NCBI GenBank assembly: GCA_002600635.1
Contig: CP021371.1
Location: forward strand, 1,739,001-1,803,000
From: Rhizobium sp. ACO-34A
GTDB lineage: Bacteria > Pseudomonadota > Alphaproteobacteria > Rhizobiales > Rhizobiaceae
DNA: 64,000 nt
Direction: 5' to 3'
Under the pieces are notes generated by a model. It made no database searches, was not told the DNA's origin, and saw nothing but the letters and a program-made list of their open reading frames with translations. The stretch's first letter is position 1, and every line of letters begins with the position of its first letter. Position numbers and translations under genes: made by a program. Of the stretch, positions 1-8,412 are shown piece after piece.

Positions 1-132
1 CTGATACCGGGCTCTCCGTGCCTCTGCCGCAATTATGATGCATTGCAGCATGAAGATCGGGAAGTGGCGTTCCCAAGCATTCGTATTTGCTGTAAAGCGT
101 CGGAAAACAGCCTGTCTGGGTGGAGCAAAGGC

Positions 133-2811
133 ATGAGGAAGTGGGTATACACCTTCGGCAACGGAAAGGCCGAGGGTGGGGCGGAGAATCGTGAATATCT
201 GGGAGGAAAGGGCGCCAATCTCGCCGAAATGGCGAGCCTGGGTCTTCCGGTGCCGCCGGGCCTCACGATCGTCACCGATGCCTGTTCCTGGTACTATCAG
301 AATGGCCGTGGGCTGCCCGACGACCTGAAGGCTCAGGTGCTGGAAGGCATAAAGGGCATGGAGCTTGCGACCGGTCGCGGCTTCGGCGATGCCAACCAGC
401 CGCTTCTTCTGTCCGTTCGCTCCGGCGCCCGCACCTCCATGCCCGGCATGATGGATACCGTTCTGAACCTCGGCCTCAACGACCACACGGTCGAGGCGCT
501 TGGGCACAATGCTGGTGACGCCCGCTTCGCCTGGGACAGCTACCGCCGCTTCATCCAGATGTATGGCGATGTCGTCATGGGCCTCGACCATGAGGTCTTC
601 GCGGAAATTCTGGAAGACGAGAAGGCGCGGTTCGGCCACGAACTGGACACCGATCTCTCCGCCGTCGAATGGCAGCATGTCACTGCCCTGTTCAAGCAGG
701 TGATCGAGGAGGAACTGGGCGAATCCTTCCCGCAGGATCCGCATGTCCAGCTCTGGGGCGCGATTGGCGCAGTCTTCCGCAGCTGGATGAACCCGCGCGC
801 GGTGACCTACCGCATGCTTCACAACATTCCTGCGGAGTGGGGAACGGCCGTCACCGTTCAGGCCATGGTGTTCGGCAATCTCGGCTCCACGTCCGCCACC
901 GGCGTCGCCTTCACTCGCAATCCCTCGACCGGCGAGAAGTTGCTCTACGGAGAATTCCTCGTCAACGCTCAGGGTGAGGACGTGGTGGCTGGCATCCGCA
1001 CGCCCCAATCCATCACCGAGGCTGCCCGTATCGATTCCGGCTCCGATAAGCCGTCGCTGGAAAAGGTCATGCCGGATGCCTTTGCCGAGTTCAGCCGCAT
1101 CTGTGACCGGCTGGAATCGCACTATCGCGACATGCAGGACCTCGAATTCACCATCGAGCGCGGCAAGCTGTGGATGCTGCAGGCCAGAAGCGGCAAACGC
1201 ACAACCAAGGCTGCGATGAAGATTGCCGTCGACATGGTGTCGGAGGGGGTGATCAGCGAGGAAGAGGCGGTGTTGCGCATCGAGCCCTCGTCACTCGACC
1301 AGTTGCTGCACCCGACCATCGACCCCAAGGTCGATCGTCATGTCATCGGTTCGGGCCTGCCCGCTTCGCCGGGTGCGGCGACCGGTGAAATCGTCTTTAC
1401 CGCGGAAGAGGCGGTCGAGGCGGAAGAGGAGGGGCGCAAGGTCATTCTCGTGCGCGTCGAGACCAGCCCGGAAGACATTCACGGCATGCATGCGGCCGAA
1501 GGCATCCTGACCACGCGCGGCGGCATGACCAGCCACGCTGCCGTCGTTGCCCGCGGCATGGGCATTCCCTGCGTCGCCGGTGCCGGCACCATGCGCGTCG
1601 ACCTTAGGAATGAACTGCTGATCGGCATGGGCGTGACGCTTCGCAAGGGAGACATCATCACCATCGACGGCTCTTCCGGCCAGGTTCTCAAGGGCGAAGT
1701 ACCGATGCTGCAGCCGGAACTTTCCGGCGATTTCGCTAAGCTGATGCAATGGGCCGACAAGACGCGCCGCATGACGGTGCGCACCAATGCCGACACGCCC
1801 GTCGATGCGCGCGCGGCACGCTCCTTCGGCGCCGAGGGCATCGGCCTCTGCCGCACGGAACACATGTTCTTCGAAGGTGATCGCATCCAGGTGATGCGCG
1901 AGATGATCCTTGCCGAAGACGAGACCGGACGGCGGGCAGCCCTCGACAAGCTCCTGCCGATGCAGCGCTCCGACTTCACTGAACTTTTCGTCATCATGCA
2001 CGGCCTGCCGGTGACGATCCGCCTGCTCGATCCGCCGCTGCACGAGTTCCTGCCGAAGACCGACGAGGAAATCGCGGAAGTGGCCGAGGCCATGGGCATG
2101 GAGCCTCAGTTCCTGCGCCAGCGCGTCGATGCGCTGCATGAGTTCAATCCCATGCTTGGCCATCGTGGTTGCCGTCTGGCCATTTCCTATCCCGAGATCG
2201 CCGAGATGCAGGCGCGGGCGATCTTTGAGGCGGCCGTTGCCGCAGCCCGCGAAACAGGTGCCGCGGTCGTGCCTGAGATCATGGTGCCGCTGGTTGGGCT
2301 GCGTTCGGAACTCGATTACGTCAAGGGCTGCATCGATCGCATCGCCACGGACGTGATGACCGAGGCGGGGCTCGAGATTTCCTATCTCGTCGGCACGATG
2401 ATCGAGTTGCCGCGCGCAGCCCTTCGCGCCCATGTGATCGCGGAAGCCGCTGAATTCTTCTCCTTCGGTACCAACGACCTGACGCAGACTACCTTCGGCA
2501 TTTCCCGCGATGATGCCTCCGCCTTCATTCCGACCTATCAGAAAAAGGGCATCATCGAGCATGACCCGTTCATCTCGCTCGATTTCGATGGTGTGGGAGA
2601 ACTGATCCGCATTGCCGCCGACCGCGGGCGCCAGACCCGGCCCGATATGAAGCTCGGGATCTGCGGCGAGCATGGCGGTGATCCCGCTTCCATCCATTTC
2701 TGCGAGAGCGCCGGGCTCGATTACGTCTCCTGTTCGCCCTTCCGCGTGCCCATCGCCCGGCTCTCTGCCGCGCAGGCCGCAATCGGCAAGGCCGCGAGAC
2801 TGGATCAGTAA
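133..2811 (+). CDS. ppdK: Pyruvate, phosphate dikinase
   Basis: Cytoplasmic enzyme interconverting pyruvate + ATP + Pi and phosphoenolpyruvate + AMP + PPi, linking glycolysis and gluconeogenesis. The 892-residue product has the usual full length. The N-terminal ATP-grasp part carries GGKGANLAEMASLGLPVPPG. The swivelling domain has the phosphorylated histidine in GGMTSHAA (His468). The C-terminal PEP-binding barrel has FGTNDLTQTTFG and the catalytic cysteine in GICGEHGG (Cys844). The frame is open back to 43, but the ATG at 133 is preceded by GGAG (122-125) with 7-nt spacing and starts MRKWVYTFG as expected for the family. It is monocistronic as far as visible; no terminator-like hairpin was recognised after it. 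Confidence 0.97.
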   Translation: MRKWVYTFGNGKAEGGAENREYLGGKGANLAEMASLGLPVPPGLTIVTDACSWYYQNGRGLPDDLKAQVLEGIKGMELATGRGFGDANQPLLLSVRSGARTSMPGMMDTVLNLGLNDHTVEALGHNAGDARFAWDSYRRFIQMYGDVVMGLDHEVFAEILEDEKARFGHELDTDLSAVEWQHVTALFKQVIEEELGESFPQDPHVQLWGAIGAVFRSWMNPRAVTYRMLHNIPAEWGTAVTVQAMVFGNLGSTSATGVAFTRNPSTGEKLLYGEFLVNAQGEDVVAGIRTPQSITEAARIDSGSDKPSLEKVMPDAFAEFSRICDRLESHYRDMQDLEFTIERGKLWMLQARSGKRTTKAAMKIAVDMVSEGVISEEEAVLRIEPSSLDQLLHPTIDPKVDRHVIGSGLPASPGAATGEIVFTAEEAVEAEEEGRKVILVRVETSPEDIHGMHAAEGILTTRGGMTSHAAVVARGMGIPCVAGAGTMRVDLRNELLIGMGVTLRKGDIITIDGSSGQVLKGEVPMLQPELSGDFAKLMQWADKTRRMTVRTNADTPVDARAARSFGAEGIGLCRTEHMFFEGDRIQVMREMILAEDETGRRAALDKLLPMQRSDFTELFVIMHGLPVTIRLLDPPLHEFLPKTDEEIAEVAEAMGMEPQFLRQRVDALHEFNPMLGHRGCRLAISYPEIAEMQARAIFEAAVAAARETGAAVVPEIMVPLVGLRSELDYVKGCIDRIATDVMTEAGLEISYLVGTMIELPRAALRAHVIAEAAEFFSFGTNDLTQTTFGISRDDASAFIPTYQKKGIIEHDPFISLDFDGVGELIRIAADRGRQTRPDMKLGICGEHGGDPASIHFCESAGLDYVSCSPFRVPIARLSAAQAAIGKAARLDQ

Positions 2812-2991
2812 CCCTGCACGCCTGACAGCTGGTTCGCCGTCAATGATGATAGGATGGAGCGTCGCCTCGCGTTCGGATGCGCGGCGATGTCTACTGTTCC
2901 GGATTGCGCGCGGGCCGGATGACAAATCAGGCGGTTTGTGGAATAGCCCGTTGCGGACAGAAAACCGCATCAGCGGGGAAGCAGAATCGGG

Positions 2992-3939
2992 ATGAGCAAG
3001 CAACGCCAGCAACAACGCGCGAAAAAACGGCGCCAGCAGCAGGGACAGTCGGCATCGGTGTCTCCCGCCGCCGTTGCAGCCGTTCCGGTGCGCAGCACGG
3101 AAGATGCGGTTCCCGTTCCGGCCGGAACGAGGCCGGATTTCCGTCGCATTCTCCGCTCGTCCTCCTTTCGCTGGTCGATTTCGCTGCTGCTGTTCGGCTT
3201 CTTCTTCCTGTTGCTGTCGCAGACGATCCCCCATGACTATGGCTTCATGGAGCTGGGCTTCCTCTTCACCCTGTCGGTCTATGACATTGTTCTGGCCATG
3301 CTCGGCCTTGCCGTTGCCTGCGCCATGGCACCGCGTGCGGCCGACATGCGCAATATCGTGCTGGTCTTCTTTGGCGTGCTGGCCGGTATGCTGATGTTCT
3401 TCGACCCGATTTTCCAGGCAATCTTCTCAAGCCCGCTCGGCGACTATCTCTTCCTGATCGCACCCGGCGCTGTGATGCTGACCGGCGCATCGCTATGGCT
3501 CTCCGGCGTCTGGCGTCAGCGCGCTGTCATGCTGGCAGCGGGCGTCGTCGCCTTCTCTATGTCCCTGTTCATTGGCCTCGACGATCTGGGCATCGGCATC
3601 TTCGATTTCACCGTCGGAACGGTCCTTTGCGCTCTCTGGCTGGTCGTCGCACCCGCGCTGCCGCTGCGTCAGTTCCGCGGGCCGTGGCTCACCATTCCCG
3701 CCCGCATCGTTGGAAGCTGGCTGGTGGTGATCGGCATCATCGTCCTCGCCTCGCTCTATGTACCCTTGCCGATGAAGGCGCCGGCATTGCCCGATCCCAC
3801 CATGCCCGATGGCGGCACGCCGATGGAACTGCAAATCCCCGATGACGGCTCGCCACCGACATTGAACGGCGAGGAACTGCCGCTCGATCTGCTGACGCCG
3901 GACGACGGGACGGGGATCGAAGACCAGTCTTCCCAGTGA
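2992..3939 (+). CDS. Multi-pass membrane protein of unknown function
   Basis: Product of 315 residues that I do not recognise. Residues 1-50 are basic and glutamine-rich (KQRQQQRAKKRRQQQ), then follow about seven hydrophobic segments between residues 58 and 260. The C-terminal 55 residues are acidic and proline-rich (PDPTMPDGGTP, IPDDGSPP, LTPDDGTG) and probably extracytoplasmic or disordered. No enzymatic motif is visible. It lies 180 bases after ppdK and 125 bases before another small membrane protein on the same strand. A short co-transcribed pair is possible but not shown. Coding bias on this frame is strong, so the gene is likely real. Confidence 0.75.
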   Translation: MSKQRQQQRAKKRRQQQGQSASVSPAAVAAVPVRSTEDAVPVPAGTRPDFRRILRSSSFRWSISLLLFGFFFLLLSQTIPHDYGFMELGFLFTLSVYDIVLAMLGLAVACAMAPRAADMRNIVLVFFGVLAGMLMFFDPIFQAIFSSPLGDYLFLIAPGAVMLTGASLWLSGVWRQRAVMLAAGVVAFSMSLFIGLDDLGIGIFDFTVGTVLCALWLVVAPALPLRQFRGPWLTIPARIVGSWLVVIGIIVLASLYVPLPMKAPALPDPTMPDGGTPMELQIPDDGSPPTLNGEELPLDLLTPDDGTGIEDQSSQ

Positions 3940-4064
3940 TCCTGTCCTGTGCCCGGGCCAGTGATCCGGTGTGGTGATCCGGGCCGCTTGTCGGTCTCGC
4001 GGGCAGCGGCTAAACAAGACGTTGACGTGCTTCGCTTTCTCCCCGCCATCACCGGTGCCTGCAG

Positions 4065-4973
4065 ATGACCATCCGCTACGACCGTCCCGTTTCCCGATCG
4101 GCCTTTCTGTCACTGCAACTCGGCTTCTTTTCGGCCGGTATGCTGGTGCTTGTCGTTCTTGCTCACCGTTTCGGCCCGCTGAAAGCTCCGGACTTCATTG
4201 CGCTCGTGCTGCTCTCGGGCATTCCGGCAGCACTTGCGGTGCCGCTTGCGCTGATCGGCCTTGCGAGGCTCTGGTCCGTCGGCGCGCTTGGCGGCATCTC
4301 CGCACTGAAGGCGCTTATCTACGCCTCGATACCGCTTGCCCTGATCGGTTTCGGCGCTTTTCGCTATTTCGACCGCCCGCCGATCTATGACGTCTCCACC
4401 GATCTGATCGATCCGCCGGAGTGGCTTGCTGTTCCCGATGCCGACCAGCGCTGGCTGACGCGGCCGCCGGTTACCGGGGCGAGCCGGGAGCTGCAATACG
4501 CAGCCTATCCGGGCTTGACCGGTCGCCGTTATGACGGCGCGCTGGACCGCGTCTATGAGGCGGTTCGCAAGGTGGTGGGGCAGGATCGCCTGGAGATCGT
4601 CGCCAGCCGCGGGCAGGAATATGCCCTGCCGGAATTCCAGCCGCAGGCGGCGGGCGTGCCGGAAGAGGAGGACGCCGGCGCCTTGCCGCACAGCGTTCCG
4701 GTTCCGCAGCCCCGGCCTGAGCCGCAGGTTGCACCGGTCTCTGCCGAAACCGAGCCCGAAGGCACGGTGCGCATTCAGGCGAAAACACGAACCCTGATCC
4801 TGGGACTGCCTTTCGACGCCCTGATCCGACTGCGCGAGGAAGAGGAAATGACGCTGGTCGATGTGCGGGTGGAAAGCCGTTATGGTCCTCACGATCTCGG
4901 TATGGGGGCCGAAATCGCCGAACATTTCCTTCATATGCTGGATGCGGAACTTCTGGGCGTCGCCGGAGACTGA
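4065..4973 (+). CDS. DUF1499-type membrane protein
   Basis: Product of 302 residues. Three hydrophobic segments occupy the first 105 residues. A soluble part follows, opening with the DUF1499-like YDVSTDLIDPPEW, where the family normally reads YDVSTD.DDPP. A low-complexity acidic/proline insert at about residues 190-230 (PQPRPEPQ) splits that domain. The C-terminal stretch resumes with RIQAKTRTLILGLPFD and VDVRVESRYGPHDLG, also typical of DUF1499. Function is unknown for the family. It follows another membrane protein on the same strand and converges with the metallo-hydrolase gene that ends at 5007. Confidence 0.75.
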   Translation: MTIRYDRPVSRSAFLSLQLGFFSAGMLVLVVLAHRFGPLKAPDFIALVLLSGIPAALAVPLALIGLARLWSVGALGGISALKALIYASIPLALIGFGAFRYFDRPPIYDVSTDLIDPPEWLAVPDADQRWLTRPPVTGASRELQYAAYPGLTGRRYDGALDRVYEAVRKVVGQDRLEIVASRGQEYALPEFQPQAAGVPEEEDAGALPHSVPVPQPRPEPQVAPVSAETEPEGTVRIQAKTRTLILGLPFDALIRLREEEEMTLVDVRVESRYGPHDLGMGAEIAEHFLHMLDAELLGVAGD

Positions 4974-5006
4974 CATGCGGTCATTTCCGGCCGCTCCGTC
5001 AGTCCG

Positions 5007-5936
5007 TCAGCTTTTCCAGTAGACGCCGCTAAGCCGGGGTGGACCTTCGGTCAGCACCTCGCCCTTTTCCACGAGATCCTCGATATGGGCGAGCACGGAA
5101 AGCGCTGCCGCGCCATGCAACCTGGGATCCGTCTCGCGGTAAATTGCCTTCACCATGTCGGGGATCAACCGGTCTCCGCCGCGGATGCGCTCCACGATGG
5201 CCCGCTCGCGCATCCGGCGATGGGTCCGGAGACCCCGCAGGAAGGCCGCCGGATTGTTGACCGGTCCGCCGTGACCTGGGAAATAGATGCGGTCTTCACG
5301 AGCCAGCAGCCGTTCCAGTGACGCCATGTAGTCGCCCATGGCGCCATCCGGCGGCGCGACGATCGAGGTCGCCCAAGCCATGACGTGATCGGCGGAAAAG
5401 ACGATCCCCGTACCGTCGAGCGCGAAGGCCGCATGATTGGCCGTGTGCCCGGGTGTGAGGATCGTGGTGAGGCGCCAGCCGTCTCCTTCCACGACATCGC
5501 CCTCGCCAAGCGTGATGTCGGGCACGAATTCGATATCCGAGCTTTCGGCGAAGGGATTCATCTCCCCTTCATGCAAGGGGCGCGATGGTCGGTGAGGGCC
5601 TTCGGCAACCACCGTTGCCCCGGTTTCTGTCTTCAGCCTGCGCGTCAGCGGGGAATGGTCCTTGTGGGTATGGCTGACGGCGATATGCGTCACCTCGCGC
5701 CCCGCGAGCGCGGCCATCAGCGCCCTGAAATGGGGCTCATCCTCAGGGCCGGGATCGATCACGCAGACCGAACGATCGCCGACGATATAGGTGTTGGTGC
5801 CGTGAAAGGTGAAGGGACTTGGATTGTTGACCGTGACCCGCTGCACCTTGTCCGCCACCGGAACCGCCTCGCCATAGGAAGGCTGGAAGCTGAGATCGAA
5901 CTCGGGAGGTTTCGGCGTGTCGCGGGGCTCGCTCAT
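5007..5936 (-). CDS. MBL-fold metallo-hydrolase (LACTB2-like)
   Basis: Product of 309 residues with a metallo-beta-lactamase fold. The metal-binding motif is HTHKDH, followed downstream by TPGHTANH, SADHVM and PGHGGP. The C-terminal 80 residues fit the winged-helix domain common to LACTB2-type hydrolases (MRERAIVERI.GG...I, then GAAALSVLAHIEDLVEKG). Related proteins are nucleases or thioester hydrolases, and the substrate here cannot be read from sequence. Its ATG overlaps the cupin stop codon by four bases (ATGA at 5933-5936), so the two genes are almost certainly translationally coupled, with the cupin first. Confidence 0.88.
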   Translation of the reverse strand: MSEPRDTPKPPEFDLSFQPSYGEAVPVADKVQRVTVNNPSPFTFHGTNTYIVGDRSVCVIDPGPEDEPHFRALMAALAGREVTHIAVSHTHKDHSPLTRRLKTETGATVVAEGPHRPSRPLHEGEMNPFAESSDIEFVPDITLGEGDVVEGDGWRLTTILTPGHTANHAAFALDGTGIVFSADHVMAWATSIVAPPDGAMGDYMASLERLLAREDRIYFPGHGGPVNNPAAFLRGLRTHRRMRERAIVERIRGGDRLIPDMVKAIYRETDPRLHGAAALSVLAHIEDLVEKGEVLTEGPPRLSGVYWKS

Positions 5937-6229
5937 TTGTACTCGATCTCGATGAACGACATCGGCTCGGCTCCACCATTGACGACATTGTGCTCGACGC
6001 CGGCATCCCGGCGATAGACCTCACCGGTCTTGCTCGTTACCCGGCGTTCGCCGCCCGCATCCTCGATGAGAAAGTGGCAGTCTGTCATGGGAACGACGAC
6101 ATAGCCGAGACCATGGACATGATGGCCGGTGGCAGCACCCGGCTCGAAATCCCAGCGCGTCACGCGCACCACGGCGTCATCGATCAGGACCGTGGGAATG
6201 GCGGGCGGTCGGGCGGAATATCCGGGCAT
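5933..6229 (-). CDS. Small single-domain cupin protein
   Basis: Product of 98 residues forming one cupin beta-barrel. Motif 1 is GAATGHHVHGLGYVVVP, with histidines suited to metal binding. Motif 2 (RDAGVEHNVVNGG) contributes another histidine. The frame can be extended to 6286, but the ATG at 6229 has a clear AGGAG at 6236-6240 with 6-nt spacing, so this start is preferred. It is first in a two-gene unit with the MBL hydrolase, and the pair may act on one metabolite. Small cupins bind many ligands and the specific role is unknown. Confidence 0.85.
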   Translation of the reverse strand: MPGYSARPPAIPTVLIDDAVVRVTRWDFEPGAATGHHVHGLGYVVVPMTDCHFLIEDAGGERRVTSKTGEVYRRDAGVEHNVVNGGAEPMSFIEIEYK

Positions 6230-6521
6230 CTGCAGCTCCTGTCGCATTGCGGTATGACCCCCAAGATATCGGCCGAAGCGCCGCATTCGTAAAGGGCTTT
6301 CCGCAGGGTAGCGGGGAAGGGAATCCGCGGCCTGGCAGATAGATGCCGTTCCAAAGAGCGCGACGTACCTGTTCTACCCATCTTTACGCGGTTTCGCCTG
6401 CGGAAGAAGGAGCGGGAAGCTCAAAAAAACACGAAGGGGTCATTGCCGCCGGACGGTGGCTTTGCTAATCAGGCGGCCACTCGCGGATCCGAGGCCTCAG
6501 GGCGATACCGGTCCGCTATGA

Positions 6522-6596
6522 TGGGGCGTCGCCAAGCGGTAAGGCACCGGTTTTTGGTACCGGCATTCCCAGGTTCGAATCCTGGCGCCCCAGCCA
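6522..6596 (+). tRNA. tRNA-Gln (UUG)
   Basis: A 75-nt cloverleaf. The acceptor stem is TGGGGCG (6522-6528) with CGCCCCA (6586-6592), followed by G and an encoded CCA. The D-arm is GCCAAGCGGTAAGGC. The anticodon stem CCGGT/ACCGG holds loop TTTTGGT (anticodon TTG), and the T-arm has GGTTCGAATCC. It matches the bacterial tRNA-Gln pattern throughout. Confidence 0.98.
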
Positions 6597-6933
6597 CTTT
6601 CCTGTATTTTGTCAAATATGAGAGCAACCGCTTCCCGGTAGCTAACTGTTAACTCGGCCCTGTTTATAAAATCCGGGCTTCCACAAGGTCATGCGTAGCG
6701 AAGAGCGTTGGTTTCGAGTTTCCTTGGGAGGACGTCATCCACGGCGTCCCCCAAGACGCTTCCTGCGGGAAAGCATCGCGTGCCAATCCGATGTGCGCAA
6801 TATTTCCAGAATCTTGTTCGACCGAACTTCCTGCCGCAGTTTGCTGCCGGGAGCCGTTTTCGCCGTACATGGTCGAAAAAAAAGCCCCCGAACCGCCTTC
6901 GGGGGCTTTGATGTATCACTTGAAGATCGCGGC
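6597..6933. other. Gene-free stretch with one strong stem-loop
   Basis: No convincing coding sequence between tRNA-Gln and the lipoprotein gene. Two things stand out. One is an 11-bp stem-loop with a single bulged A: CTTGGG/CCCAAG (6723-6728 with 6750-6755) and GGACG/CGTCC (6730-6734 with 6745-6749), 10-nt loop. The other is the minus-strand terminator at 6876-6909. A small RNA is possible; no promoter was identified for it. Confidence 0.45.
6876..6909 (-). terminator. Rho-independent terminator of the small lipoprotein gene
   Basis: AAAGCCCCCGAA (6881-6892) pairs with TTCGGGGGCTTT (6898-6909) around a 5-nt loop. Read on the minus strand the stem is followed by a run of T residues (A-tract at 6876-6883 on the plus strand). 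It lies 25 bases beyond the stop codon of the minus-strand lipoprotein gene. Confidence 0.9.
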
Positions 6934-7338
6934 TTATTCGGCCGTCAGGAACTCTTCGCAGTAGCTCTTGCCGCCGTCGGTGCCGGGCTTGTCGAGAAGC
7001 GTGCGTACGCCGCGAATCACGTAGTCGGAAGAAACGGTGAGCTGAACTTCGCAGCGCAGGTATTCCGAACGAGCCGGCTTCAGGAGCTTGCCCTTCTTGC
7101 CGTCGCCGAGATCTTCGTAGACTGCCGCAACCGTGCGGGTCTTGTAGCCGCCGCGCCATGTATAGAGCGTGGTTCCGCCGCTTGCGGTATCGGCCGTCGG
7201 CGGGCCGAATTTGGCGAAGAAGGCTCCGGCCGGCTGGCCATTCCAGCGCGACTCTATGCCGTTCTTGCTGATGCTCGTTGTTGTGCAGCCGGCAAGCGCC
7301 AGCAAGACGCCTGCCATGGTGATCACGCGGAAATTCAT
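6934..7338 (-). CDS. Small lipoprotein of unknown function
   Basis: Product of 134 residues. A short hydrophobic signal ends in the lipobox LAGC (about residues 15-18), so it should be lipidated and anchored in the inner or outer membrane. The mature part has FFAKFGPPTADTASGG and a C-terminal cysteine pair (YLRCEVQL, KSYCEEF) that could form a disulphide. The frame is open much further upstream, even through the tRNA-Pro gene. The ATG at 7338 is chosen because AAGGGACAG precedes it and it begins the signal peptide. A strong terminator follows. I do not recognise the family. Confidence 0.85.
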   Translation of the reverse strand: MNFRVITMAGVLLALAGCTTTSISKNGIESRWNGQPAGAFFAKFGPPTADTASGGTTLYTWRGGYKTRTVAAVYEDLGDGKKGKLLKPARSEYLRCEVQLTVSSDYVIRGVRTLLDKPGTDGGKSYCEEFLTAE

Positions 7339-7583
7339 GTCTCTGTCCCTTGAGCTCTTGTTTGCGAGCCTGCCCGTCCTCGGTCCCAATTCCCCTGGCC
7401 CGCCGGCGCCCCGCACCACCGGCTTTATCCCCAAACGAAGGCGGTGAAAATCATAAGTGGAGTAAGTCCGTGCAATTTTTCTTGATGATGCGGCTGCGCC
7501 ACGTTTGCCGGCCCGCAAATCAGGGGTGGATGGATGGCCTGTCGTGAAATTTTCATTTTTCTCGGAAATTTTCCACCAACCCG

Positions 7584-7612
7584 CTTGTGCAACAAAAAAG
7601 GCTGGACTATAG
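7584..7612 (+). promoter_or_regulatory. Promoter of tRNA-Pro
   Basis: CTTGTG (7584-7589), exactly 17 bases, then CTATAG (7607-7612). This is one base from the rhizobial sigma-70 form CTTGAC-N17 at the -35 and close to CTATAT at the -10. Transcription would start near 7619, a few bases before the tRNA 5' end at 7628. Confidence 0.75.
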
Positions 7613-7627
7613 AGGCGCCACTGGTCA

Positions 7628-7704
7628 CGGAGTGTAGCGCAGTCTGGTAGCGCACCACGTTCGGGACGTGGGGGTCGAGTGTTCGAATCACTCCACTCCG
7701 ACCA
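7628..7704 (+). tRNA. tRNA-Pro (CGG)
   Basis: A 77-nt cloverleaf with encoded CCA. The acceptor stem is CGGAGTG with CACTCCG. The D-arm has GCGCAGTCTGGTAGCGC. The anticodon stem CCACG/CGTGG holds loop TTCGGGA (anticodon CGG). The T-arm is GTGTTCGAATCAC. A CTTGTG-N17-CTATAG promoter sits directly upstream. Confidence 0.98.
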
Positions 7705-8412
7705 GTTTAAATACCTGATCCCGAACAGGTTTTCCCAATAAGAAGAATAAAGACATAGCCTTCCGGCTGGCACCTTGTTCGTGCTCCGTGGTCGGGATAT
7801 CGCCTTTTTCGCACCTGCACAAAGAACCTTCCTAGAAAGCTCCGGAGACCTGCCGTGGGGCTTTTTCGTCGTTTCGGATACGCGTTTTTGAGGGAAGGAT
7901 GCGTCTTGCCGGACGTTGTTATCGGCTTCGCGCTGGTCGGAAACGGTGGTGTTTTGCGCAGTATGAATTTTTGACTATTCGATTCGCTGCAATCGTCGCT
8001 TATCGAAACGGCTGAAAATTTACGACCAGGGCGGGACCCGCAAGTTTAAGGGGTAGGGGGACTGCGGGTCCCTGACCACCATCATGGTGGCTGGCACTCT
8101 GATAGCAGTTCATTTCGCAAGTGCATCATCGAATTGTTCTGGTTTCACAACCACTTGATGTGGTCCCTAAACCCGAGTGAACGGCTGTTGCCCGGTTGTG
8201 CCGAAATGAACCGGAATGGGCGGGTTCATGGTCCGAAACCCCGTTTGAAATGCTTCTTGAGCGGGTTCTCAACAACCGAATGTGGAAATACCGGCTGCAA
8301 TGCGCTGGATTTTCCCGCTGTTTCCCTCGATTAATCGAGGCCGATGCAGGTGATTGCGATTGCCGGCGATGTAGTGTGATGCCGTCAGGTTTTTTGTTCA
8401 GGGATTTTTTTT
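7705..8412. other. 708-base gene-free region with strong inverted repeats
   Basis: No reading frame with coding character. Recognisable structures are: a weak hairpin after tRNA-Pro (ACCTG 7713-7717 / CAGGT 7726-7730, then TTT); a hairpin AAAGCTCC/GGGGCTTT (7836-7864) followed by TTC; a perfect 10-bp inverted repeat (8033-8042 / 8063-8072) next to a 7+1+7 hairpin (8076-8090); and a 16-bp perfect palindrome (8325-8340). It may hold an sRNA and the control region of the DUF922 gene. Confidence 0.5.
8325..8340. promoter_or_regulatory. Perfect 16-bp palindrome, candidate operator
   Basis: CCTCGATTAATCGAGG reads identically on both strands. It lies 72 bases upstream of the DUF922 gene start at 8413, a position suited to a dimeric repressor or activator. 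No regulator gene is adjacent, so the binding protein is unknown. Confidence 0.4.

Noticed and set aside
1291..3234. 647-codon open frame on the minus strand opposite ppdK
   Set aside because: Antisense shadow of a high-GC gene. The translation is rich in His, Arg and Asp with no fold or start signal, and ppdK is unambiguous on the other strand.
6443..6652. 69-codon plus-strand frame
   Set aside because: It runs straight through the tRNA-Gln gene.
7339..7773. N-terminal extension of the small lipoprotein through tRNA-Pro
   Set aside because: The extension overlaps a tRNA gene on the opposite strand. The lipoprotein signal and ribosome site place the start at 7338.
6522..8412. Two tRNA genes as integration sites for a mobile element
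   Set aside because: No integrase, no copy of a tRNA 3' end nearby, and no phage or plasmid genes between or beside them.
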